From Symbiodinium natans (Eukaryota; Sar; Dinophyceae; Suessiales; Symbiodiniaceae), in contig CAJNDS010001180.1 of the NCBI GenBank assembly GCA_905221605.1, positions 1 through 64,000 on the forward strand: DNA of 64,000 bases. The letters run 5' to 3'. Shown here piece after piece: positions 47,609-57,320 of this stretch. A model generated the notes under the pieces. It saw only the letters and a list, made by a program, of their open reading frames with translations, had not been told where the DNA came from and did not search any database. The position numbers were made by a program, and so were the translations under genes. Within the stretch, counting starts at the first letter, position 1; each line of letters starts with the position of its first letter.

Positions 47609-47677
47609 GGTCAGCTTCTTCGAGGACCCTTATTGCAACAACCTCATCTCTCCCACGAGGATCCTTGGGTGGCATTT
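47609..47677 (+). CDS. Weak exon-like segment (VSFFEDPYCNNLISPTR)
   Basis: After CGCTCCCAG one base plus VSFFEDPYCNNLISPTRILG and WH, then GTGAAC. Only one Cys and no homologue in the window. Confidence 0.3.
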
Positions 47678-47758
47678 GTGAACCTGGTTATGGTGTAGGG
47701 TTTTGGGTTTTGGGTTTTTAGGTTTCGGGTTTTGGATTTTGGGTTTAGGGTTTAGGGT

Positions 47759-48136
47759 GTACACGTTAGCAGTGCTTCATCGCGACCACAAAGACTTTCC
47801 TTCCTCAATCGCATTTTTTCGGGTTGATGGCACTGGCACTTCAGAGGTAGAGGGGTGGTGAGCTGAGTAGTTGCAGGATACTGCTTTGCATACATCCGGA
47901 AGCCTGCAGAAGTGATCTTGGCCCCTTCATTCCCCTCGGGAATCCCCGTTGCATTGCCCTGCTTTCCCTTCGCGGCCATCAGAGATCCCTGCCGAGGCTT
48001 ACAGTGTCGGCAGCTCGGCTGCATCAAGAGCCTCACCCTAAACCTTAAACACTAAACCCTAAACCTCTCAGTGGTGATCAGGGTCGATCCTCATGTGCTT
48101 TGGCGGAAAGGCGGTTGTTTCCTCATGATCCTGTCT
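47759..48136. other. No recognised gene
   Basis: Short ORFs and a telomeric remnant only. Confidence 0.35.
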
Positions 48137-48212
48137 TGGTAGCCCAGTGGTACCCTGTTGCCCTTTTTTGGTCAATGAGGTTCCCTTCTAAAGTAACTAA
48201 TGTTGCACTGTC
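48137..48212 (+). repeat. SINE-like repeat with tRNA-type A box, copy 2
   Basis: CTTGGTAGCCCAGTGGTACC is identical to copy 1 at 37.67 kb; GAGGTTCCCTTCTAA matches its second block. Confidence 0.4.
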
Positions 48213-48301
48213 TTTAGTATGGAGGCCCCCCCCCCCCCCCCAAAAAAAAATTTTGGACCCTCTATAAACGCATGGCGCGGCGACCCCCCCAAGCCAATTT
48301 T

Positions 48302-48327
48302 GGGGGGGGGGGGGGGGGGGGGGGGGG
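48302..48327 (+). repeat. Poly-G run of 26
   Basis: Preceded about 60 bp upstream by a 16-bp C run (48226-48241), so the pair could form a hairpin. Confidence 0.88.
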
Positions 48328-49273
48328 ACCGCCCTCAGGGCCTCAAGCCTTTAGGTTCTCAAGGCCTGAAGCTTTCCAGTTAAGATTCCTGGAGCCCAAG
48401 GCCCTCAGGATCTCAAGCCTTACTGCGTAAGCCCTTAACCCTAAACACAAACCTAAAAACATTATCCTAAAAAACTTGGTAGTATAGAGGGTAGCCAGAC
48501 AAACTTACCAAAGACAGCCTGACCGGCCCGTGGGCTACCTATCACAAAATTTGTTTGGGGCCTCGTTCCGTAGTTGATTTCCATAAGGCTTTACATGGAA
48601 CTGGCCGGGCTTAGATTTCTGGATTCTCCGCGCTCTGGCTCTTTAAGATTCCTGGGAGCCCAGACGTCCGAAAAAACTTGTGATAATGGCGGGTACCCTG
48701 AACAAACTCGGTTCGCAGAATAAATTTTCGAAACTTGTGATTATAGACCCTGCTTATACTACAGTCAGTCCAACATTAACCTCCAAAAAAGGCACCCTGA
48801 ATTCTTACTCGCATTATATTGGTTACCCAGGACTAGTTCTATACCTTATTGGGAGGACACTCTTCAACCAAAGTCCCCACCATCACAAAGCTCGTCTACA
48901 CAACCCGAACCTATATCTGAAGAAGCTGCTCCTTGCATGAGCCCAGATCTTTTAGCAGAATATGATTCCTTAGGGGCGCGCACTTGCCGCGCAAGCCCTG
49001 GAAACATTCTGCGCCTGCCCGCGCGCCCTCCGCCAAGGAAGCCGTGCCAGCCTCGGAGTCCTGGCGCAAGTAAGTTGAAAGGGCATGCGGTACGTTTGCA
49101 TCAAGGGATCCCCGGAACCCTACACTTCTAGAAGTTCGAGAGCCCCACCCCTTCTGGGTACGACTTCGACTAGACTCAACAGGGCTTGCAAGTGATGTGG
49201 ATGTTGGGCGATTGTGGGATATAGAGGCCGGCCTTATATGCGCAGTGGTCCATCGGATCACCTAGAGCCCCTC
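48328..49273. other. No recognised gene
   Basis: Open frames at 48680-48940 and 48911-49261 carry no domain-like signal. Confidence 0.35.
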
Positions 49274-49483
49274 AACCCTAAAACCCTAAAACCCTAAAAC
49301 CCTAAAACCCTAAAACCCTAAAACCCTAAAACCCTAAAACCCTAAAACCCTAAAACCCTAAAACCCTTAAACCCTTAAACCCTAAACCCTAAACCCTAAA
49401 CCCTAAAACCCTAAACCCTAAACCCTAAAGCCCTAAAACCCTAAACCCTAAACCCTAAACCCTAAACCCTAAAACCCTAAATC
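49274..49483 (-). repeat. Telomeric block with 8-bp CCCTAAAA units
   Basis: Eleven or more CCCTAAAA octamers (49274 to about 49365), then CCCTTAAA, then mixed CCCTAAA and CCCTAAAA. The octamer complement TTTTAGGG is the telomere repeat of Chlamydomonas; here it is more likely a local variant. Confidence 0.92.
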
Positions 49484-49819
49484 GGTTCTGTGGAGGCAAA
49501 GGATCGAACTGGAGCTAGCCGGACGAAATGTGAAAATCCTGAGCTTCGGCCTATGAATCCGTTTACAGGGGCACGCAAAGCCTCTCCCAGAACGGGCCAT
49601 TATACCCGAAAACCCTCTGAAAAAGGCCCTAATTTTTGAGTTGATTATGGGGGATTATAGGGGCCCAATAGCCCATGCTGGTCTGAATCCAAAATGTCCA
49701 CCATGACCCCGGGCCGAGGTCTCAAACCCTCCGGTTGGCAGTCGGAACCACGTTGTGTGGGACCGGACTGACTGGAAAGCTGCGTGCTCTTGCTGCATTC
49801 ATGGCCTGCAAGTCACAAG

Positions 49820-49905
49820 TACCTGGACCCCCAAAGTATGTTGAAGAAGAGCCCAAAACCCATACAAGGGCAATTGTTTTATACGTGTTTTGGAGGTTTT
49901 GGTAA
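49820..49905. repeat. Dispersed repeat, copy 2 (partner at 14051-14135)
   Basis: ACCTGGACCCCCAAAGTATG and the following segment match 14.05 kb in order. Confidence 0.55.
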
Positions 49906-50639
49906 GCCGGATTTCTTTTCCACTGCACCCCCAGGCTACACACACCTGCAACCTTTTCAAAGTCCGCTTGGGGTGCGAGGCTCTATTTTTCCTCAAACAA
50001 GCGGCCTTCTGTGTTCTGAAGAGCATGTGCCAGTGAAGTTTCATCCCAAACCCACTTCATTGCGGTTGCTGCATCTCGTAGCCCAGCAAGTCCCGTACGC
50101 TTTTCTCGCCTAGCTGCATTTAGTGCAGGACGCAACATAACCTTAGTTTTGAGCTGGGAAGGGGGGGATGTTGGGGGGGATGTCAGAGCGAAGCAGGATA
50201 CACCCGCCCAATTTGCGGAGAGCGGGCCAAGCTCGGGGAGTCCAAAACCCAATGCGCCACAGGAAAGGCTGTTGAGTCATGGAGGCGTCAGAATAGATAC
50301 GAATCGTGTCCCTTAATTACGGTCCCTATGCAGTTTCTTCTTTAATTCCTCGAAACCCACTTTTTTTAATGTTAAGGCTGTTATCGTATGTCGTTCAGTT
50401 GCATGAAAAGCTTTGTCGAGTGGTTGCACTCTCGCTACGCTCTTGCTCCGCAGGGGCGGGGTTCGATCAATGCTCCCAGCATGAGGGCCACTGAATCAAC
50501 CGTGGGCTGAAAGATCAACCTTGCTAGCTGCTAGCCGGTATCTGAACATTTCTGTACCCACTGCCAGACAGTCTTGCAACATATTCCATGATGACATGAA
50601 GGTAATTGGAACTTAAGGCACAAAACTGTGTCTACTGAG
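49906..50639. other. No recognised gene
   Basis: Short ORFs; nothing resembling the modules. Confidence 0.35.
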
Positions 50640-50889
50640 GCCGGGTAAATTTTCCGTCGACCTGGACAACTGCATGGCGATAAAGGGCGCCACGGAAGAG
50701 TGCGATGTGGAGTTTCTTGGCGCCACAACCAAGTTACCATGCGTCAACAAGTTCAGCAAGAGGTTTGAACTGTGCTTCTCTAGATCTTCGTGCATGCATC
50801 TGGTGCAGGGCCGACCGCACAATTTTAGATGTCGTCGGGGGACGCCGAGATCTTGGATCAAAGTCCGAATCTTCGGGAGAGAAACCTGA
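50640..50889 (+). CDS. Cys-rich open segment (VDLDNCMAIKGATEECDVEF)
   Basis: After TCTACTGAG the frame reads PGKFSVDLDNCMAIKGATEE, CDVEFLGATTKLPCV and on through further Cys to a stop at 50887-50889, about eighty residues with six Cys. It could be a single exon of a small Cys-rich domain. No homologue in the window. The second half may be intron. Confidence 0.35.
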
Positions 50890-51704
50890 GGGATCACTTG
50901 CTTAGAAAGTTTTGTCACGTTCCTGCTTAAGAGAGTTCTTCGCGGGATCATGAACATCACTTGATTGCCCAGTGGCTGTGGGTGGCTGTGGCTGACCCCG
51001 CGCGAATGCTGCCACTTGCAGCTGAAGGGCTTCAGGGGCAGAAACTCCAAACACGCCCCGAGCTTCCACATTGGCTGACTTGGGGGGGGTTTCACGTTTT
51101 CACATGTTAGGATCCTGGAAGACTAAGTGTTCGGGTCAAGTTCCATTCCAGCCACTTCTATACCTTTTGAGCTCTGACCCTCAAGGCTGAATGCCGAATT
51201 TGGCGGCACAACATCGCCCCTATGCGCCATCGTGCACAGCAGCTTTACTCTTGCTTAGAACTTGCTGTGGCTTTTCCTCTTTTGCTTGCCGGCCATTCCT
51301 TCAAGCCAGTCAGATGTTGCGCACTTAGTGTGCTGGCAGTGTGCTGAGATTTGGCCGAGTTCCCTTGGCATCCCAAGCACTTGTGTGAGAAGTGTGTGGT
51401 AGTGCAATAAATCTAGTCATTCGTACTTAGCACAGATCCAAGAATTATACTGAGTTAAAGAGGTTGTTTTTCGCCCAGAATCAGACGAATTAGAATGTTA
51501 TAACCTGAAACTCTGTAACGTATATGGTAACTAATACTGCTATTATAGTAAACCCTAAACCCTAAGTTATATATATATATATATATACATATATCAGACA
51601 TCATAGTATCTTGAGGCAGCTTGCTCTTCGCCCAGGGCAGCTTCGGAACCATGGGCTGCAGCTGTTGAAATCTGTTGGAAAGTTTGAGGTCCCAAAGCCA
51701 ACAG
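50890..51704. other. No recognised gene; TA microsatellite
   Basis: (TA)n at 51567-51590 after a two-unit telomeric remnant at 51550-51566. Confidence 0.4.
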
Positions 51705-51799
51705 GGTTTGGGGTTTAGGGTTTGGGGTTTAGGGTTTAGGGGTTTAGGGTTTGGGGTTTAGGGTTAAGTCACCTCCACCCCCCCCCCCCCCCCCCCCCC
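51705..51799. repeat. Telomeric block (TTTGGGG/TTTAGGG) plus 22-bp poly-C
   Basis: Alternating TTTGGGG and TTTAGGG units at 51705-51765, then a C run at 51778-51799. The alternation suggests a 14-bp higher-order unit. Confidence 0.88.
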
Positions 51800-52571
51800 G
51801 CTCTGCCCCAGTCCTGCACCCTTCGGGGCAAAGCAATGGTGGGAAGTGGAGATGAGGGCCTGGCTCATGTGAAAGCAGAAGCAGACAGCATCATGGTTCC
51901 AACATGTGTCGTGGCATTGCAAGGCTGGTATCTCGAGCCAAGTGCCCTGGCAAGGGGATGGAAGCAAATTGTGTTGTGTTGTTTTGCGTTTCCGCTCTGC
52001 AAGAGCAAGTTCGGCAGAGGATTCCAAGCATTGATAGCGGCTGCTCTAAACATTTTGTCGGTTAACCTGTGTGGTCTTTTGAACTTGACGGAGGGGTGAC
52101 TTGATGAAGGGATGGGGCGGTCTGTGCTTGTTTCTGTTCGAAATTGGAGTACCGGAGAGTGTACAAAGCAGCTTAGGCAGTTTAGGCATGAAGCAAGGTG
52201 TGTCAGATTTCTCTTCCTGCGGTGGAGAGTGTGTCTGCAGTGCAGGTGGCAAGAAACAAAACACTGATGTCCTTAAGGCACAGATGTCGGTTCGCCTGTG
52301 AGCCTGGCTGGCGATGTGGATGGCACTCTGCTCCATATGCCTGCCATGCCATTCTGGAGCCCGGGCAGCGAGAAGTGCACGAGATGCAGAAAGTGTGACT
52401 GATGCGTGCAGCCCTGCACCTAGCCGCTCGCCCCGTGCCCCAGAAGGTTCAACGCAGCTGTCCCGTGAATGTAAATCATGTCAAGCCTTGATTCGGCACC
52501 CGCTAAGACCTGAACCACCCCAGAGACTCCAGAGGAACCGTACCGTGACTCTGGGAGAAACGATCCAGCTG
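51800..52571. other. No recognised gene
   Basis: Several short ORFs on both strands; none convincing. Confidence 0.35.
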
Positions 52572-52583
52572 CTCGGAGTGCAA

Positions 52584-52634
52584 TTTAGGGTTTAGGGTTT
52601 AGGGTTTAGGGTTTAGGGTTTAGGGTTTAGGGTT
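52584..52634 (+). repeat. Telomeric block, G-strand, with exact 12-bp flanking duplication
   Basis: Seven TTTAGGG units plus a partial one. CTCGGAGTGCAA occurs immediately before (52572-52583) and immediately after (52635-52646). This is the clearest insertion footprint in the window. Confidence 0.96.
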
Positions 52635-52783
52635 CTCGGAGTGCAAGGATTCGGGAAAGCCGTCGCGGGCGGCCCAAGTTCTGCACCTTCCAGGGTCGTA
52701 GGTTGGATGAAGTTTTACAGACGGCTCAAGTAAATGAACAGGCAATGACTATGAAGCCAAAGCAAAGCTATGCACTTAATTAT

Positions 52784-52850
52784 GCATATATATATATATG
52801 CTATATATACTTATCTATATGAATACTATATGTATATATATATATATTTG
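52784..52850. repeat. TA microsatellite
   Basis: Interrupted TA repeats, non-coding. Confidence 0.8.
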
Positions 52851-53106
52851 TATACACACAGGTATACCAGTACAGGTGTGTGGCACGCACCCTCCCGCTC
52901 AATGTGACTGAGAGTTGCTGCTATCGAACGTTGTCTCCATGGGGGGCCTGGTTCTCTCGAACGCCATTTGTTTGAAAATGCAGCGGCACCCAAACCTTCA
53001 CGGGGGAAAGCCTAGGTTTAAAGCGGACCTTCAGCTGCGTTGCAGTACAACTACGGGGGGCAGTGACCCGGACTGCGACTCGGCTCTTCTTCATTGGCCT
53101 GTGCAG

Positions 53107-53140
53107 GGAAACGGCTCCGCAGCTGAGTTTATAGCTCAAG
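53107..53140 (+). CDS. Weak short exon-like segment (GNGSAAEFIAQ)
   Basis: 34 nt between GGCCTGTGCAG and a canonical GTGAGC donor, reading GNGSAAEFIAQ. It recalls SGNC...SAEFV at 32258. Very short, so the match may be chance. Confidence 0.25.
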
Positions 53141-56100
53141 GTGAGCAAGAGATTGCAAGGGTGGTCCTGGTGATTTGGAGAGTTTGTGGTTTTCGGGGTG
53201 ACCACTGTACCTGTCGGGTCACTCCAAAGTCTAGTGCATGTCCCTCCGAGTCCCATCCAGAAGTAAACGTGGCCCCCTAGTGCCTCAGTCCGGTTCAACC
53301 TGAAACGCAGTGCGGCACGAAAGGACAGTGCGCAACTCCTTACTTCGGAGAGTTCCCCCTCTGCCTCCGACTCCCCTCAGGTATCCACTCAGATAGCTTT
53401 CCGCCGGTTCAACAACGACTCCGGGTGGCCTTCGCCGGCATGCTGGCGTTGCCCCAGCACTTTGGCGACAACACAACGCTTGGAACACACAGCACGCGTG
53501 GGCGTCAGGGGCGTGGGGAGCTAGCAAGAGTGCTGCTTCCATGTCTCAGAGTCAAGCTGACAAGCTGCACGGAGCCCCCAAATCTCAACTCTAAGTTTTC
53601 CTGCGCCCACTGCACCTCAGGCATGCGATTGACGTGGAAGGCCAGCGACCGATCCGAAACCCATTAAGCTCCCTTAGAGAAAAGCAGTGGCCCTCTCAAC
53701 ACACGGCCAAAAAGCTCCCGCATCTTGTGGTCCCCTCCTCACACCCCCCCGTCCCCTTCCTTTTTGTTTTGGTTCCTCTCAACAGGAAGCACGGGGTGGT
53801 TTGAGAGCTGTCGCTGTTAGAACTGGTGCGGTCGTGGAGCGATGGTGCAGTCGCATTCCCTTCTCAGACAGTCGCATAGCACGTGTTCAAGAAAGTTGAA
53901 ATGACGGACCGCCCCAATCCCTAGATGTCTTGAGGGTGCTCAAAGAAGGGACCCCATAGTGGCGAAACGGAGCCAGATCCTGCGCACACTGTTCTTCCTT
54001 GTTCTATTCACTGTTGCCCCCTTCTGAATCCTAAACCCTAAGCCCGGATTCCTACACACGAATATGTAACTGCGCCCTACAAGGAGGGCCCCCCCTTACT
54101 ATACTACCTGTAGTTAAGGGACTTATCACCTAATTTAGGATCCTTATAACCCAATTTAGGGCTCTTAGAACTCTACGTATAACTAGGGGGCCCCACCTTG
54201 TAAGGCGCCTCTGAGCTTAGGGTTGGCAGCCCAAAGCTCCATTTGGGAGTGCAGGAGACTACCAATTCTTTGGCCGTCGGCTGTCGGAGGACTCCCGGGG
54301 GCCCGAAGCACTCCATGGGGGGGTTTTGTGGGGCGGGTTTGGGGTGTCGGGGGTCTTAGGGTTGAGGGTTTCCAGGGTTTATGGGGTTTATGGGGGGTTT
54401 CTTCGGGGTTTAGGGGCGGGACCCTCTCTGAATCTTTTCAACTGGAAAAGACCTTCCATCCAAAGACCTACAGATGTCCGAAGAGGCCATCGCTGAGAAA
54501 TGCATATCTGGATGTCCGGACGCCTGGGGTGTCAGGCTAGGCTAGCATGCCTGTTCGAACTGCTTGCCCGAAGCCAACGCGAACTGACATCCGGCTGAAC
54601 CCAAACTGCTGCTCCACGTAGCCCCAGCTATGCCCTGGACATCAAGCTGGGCACAGGAGAGGAGCGACCGACGGCTGCAGAGCACGTTGGCTCCCAACTT
54701 TGTCATCACCATCAGCCTAGTGCTTTGGCTTGAAAGTTTTGCTTGCATTTGCCACAGGTGCAGTCGCCGTTCAAGTCTTTGCACAATTCGTGAAGGTGGT
54801 TTCAGATGCGTCGCCTTGATTTCCAGTATGTTCCCACATGTTCTGAAGCCCCGAGAAGTGTACCAAACAACAGTCGTTGCCATGAGGTTGCCGAAGATCC
54901 GGCACAAGCCTCCGTGTACTCCAGTGTCCAAGCTATCCTCGAGGACCGCTCTGCTTACAGAATTCTTGTGCAGATTGCACTTCTCCAGGGCTAATGTATG
55001 GGTCCATTGCCCCAAGTGCCCAAACAAATTGGCGCTGTGGCCGCCGGAGTTCCTGAGTTGCTGAAGACACCCATGCTACGAGTGACCAGAATGAATCTTA
55101 ACCTCACCTTCCGATCTTCGCAACAGAACCGAACTTGAAGCCAAAAGAACAAACACGACAACAGTCTGCAGTTGGGTTGGGCAAAAACCCAAGGCATTCA
55201 GAATCAGCGCTCTGGTTGGTCCTTCCCTTCTACCACTGCACCATCCAAGAAGGTAAGATACGCACTGGCCCTAAGGCAGCTGGAAATGGACAAAGATTCC
55301 TAGGCCAGGGCCAAGGTTTTATAGTTCTTGCAGCTCTGTATTGTATATAGCATCAGACCCCCCCGACAAAACTCGCACTTGGAGTCACGCGCTTAAAAAG
55401 AATGTTGCATACATGCCGGTTGCAATGACATGTTTCATCTCAAACGACTGGGTTACGCCTCCCGCACAAGGTGTTGATGCCAATGCATGTCACAGGCACC
55501 TCCCCAGAAGACTCGACGCAAGGAATAGGTGAGCACCGAATTGGTTGGTAGTCTATGGCCTTCCAAAGAGGAGATGCGCTTGGACCCAACTGGCCTGGCC
55601 AACACGCTGGCTGCGAATTACGACGCCTGTTTATTTGAGTTCTCTAGTGTCGCGTAGCATACAGCTTCGAGCTGTTCAAGGAGTTGTGACATCTCAAGAC
55701 ATCTCAAGAGGTTGCTAGTCTAAGAAGCGAGATTGTGTGGGGAAAGGTGATTTGGACGGTTTCGATGTCCTTGCATTCGTCGTGTGCAGTGGGTACTGGC
55801 GACGGTTTTCTTGACGATCAAGACTCTGGACCCTTCATTTTTTTGGTTCAACCACGTCGCTACGTTGCTACAGCGCTCACTGTTCCCGAATCACGCAACG
55901 TCCAGCCGCCGTGTCTTGGACACCATCTCTGTTGCGTACGCGAACCTCTACTTGGAGGTTCATGGTACTTAGTAGCCCAATTGTAACTGTACTTATAACC
56001 AATTATAACGCTGACCCTATTCGGGTACTTTAAGGGGCTTAAGTGGGCCATAATTGCACTTTTAATTGGTTACGAAGCACCCTGAACCTCCAAGTAAGAT

Positions 56101-57320
56101 TCGCCCGAAGTTCCCGGACCTCAAGCTCTGCACCGCACTCCATGGCTTTTCATTTTCGACAGTCTAGGCGGTGTTTTAATCGGACCAGGATAGGGAGAGG
56201 GAAATCCTCTTGGGTCCGCAACTGAGAAGCAAGCATGCAAGCACATTCTTCTACACACGGCAGGGTAGACGCTGCATGAACACTGCATGACGATGAGAGA
56301 GCCTCTTCGGCCGTATCATCAAGGACACGAATTTCTTCGTGACATCTTTCGGAGGACTCACAGGCAAAGAGTGGGCAGAGTCGAGTTGCCTTGGGAACAT
56401 AGTACGGGAGTGCGCATGTCTGGCCATGAAGTGAAGGGTTCGCGAGTACCATCCGCCTTAAGCCTAACATGCAAGGCCTTCAAAAGTGTGAACGATGAAA
56501 GGGTTCGGAAGGCATGTTGACTCTTTTGAATGCAGGCGGTTCTGTGGACGAGACCAGAATTCTTCCTGCAGCCACCGGATTGCAGTGCCGGTTGCAGGTT
56601 TGCACTTTGAGAACGGGGCGTCATGGGTAGCTTTCTGCTGTTCTGAGAATCCTTGGGCTATGCAATTTTTTCTGAGAAGTCGAGGCAAAAATGGCGATCA
56701 CGACAACCACGTCCCAGCGACTCGTGCATGACAGGGAAGCCTCAGGCTTGCACGGATTCTTCAGGATATAGGCCAGGAAAGGACCGGGTTTAGGGTTTAG
56801 GGTTCAGGGTTTAGGGTTTAGGGTTTGAGGAGTGAGGCGCCTGGTTCTTGGTTCAGCAGAACCAGATGTTGTCATGTCTGGTTCGTTCAGGTTTCATGAA
56901 CATGTCAGTTGACGGAGGTCACCATGCAAAGCTCAGAGGGTCTTATCACGTCGTGCCCAGCTTGGAGCATGGTGAGCACGGTAAGTTTGGGGTTAAAAGA
57001 TGCACCCAGTGTACGGGCCGGGTGTCAAAGCAAACTTAGCTTTTGGAGACATGCCATGTTGCTCTGAAGCCATGGTCTATAGTACCCAGACACGGAGCTG
57101 AGGCCCTAAACCCTAGACTCGAAGCCTTAAACCCTATTGTAGTCGAAACTACAGTGGCCGCTCCTACTCTAAGCAAGGCCTTTTCTTCCTTGCTGCCGAC
57201 TTGAGCCACCGCATGGTGGCAGCATATATCCTGAGGGAAACTTCGGAGGAAGCTCCTTGTGCAACTCTGCTTTCCTGAGGGAAACGGTTTGGGAATCAGC
57301 CTCAACACAAAACACACCGG
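53141..57320. other. No recognised gene; MITE and small telomeric blocks
   Basis: Open frames up to about 160 codons (for example 54542-55027 on -, 54630-55064 on +) overlap on both strands and show no domain signals. A telomeric block lies at 56788-56827 (G-strand), with remnants at 57104-57135. The copia 3' LTR or untranslated region would lie in about 57036-57320, but no LTR pair can be compared because the 5' end is outside the window. Confidence 0.45.
54072..54208. mobile_element. MITE, 137 bp with ~35-bp terminal inverted repeats
   Basis: The left end GCGCCCTACAAGGAGGGCCC matches the complement of the right end, GCGCCTTACAAGGTGGGGCC, and pairing extends through TTACTATAC/GTTATACGTAG. 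The centre holds TAATTTAGGATCCTTATAAC and a related CAATTTAGGGCTCTTAGAAC. No ORF; a non-autonomous DNA transposon is the simplest reading. Target duplication not identified. Confidence 0.7.

Noticed and set aside
54542-55064. Opposed ORFs of about 145-160 codons
   Set aside because: Overlap on both strands, no motif, no splice context.
57036-57320. 3' LTR of the copia element
   Set aside because: The partner LTR lies outside the window, so no boundary can be supported.
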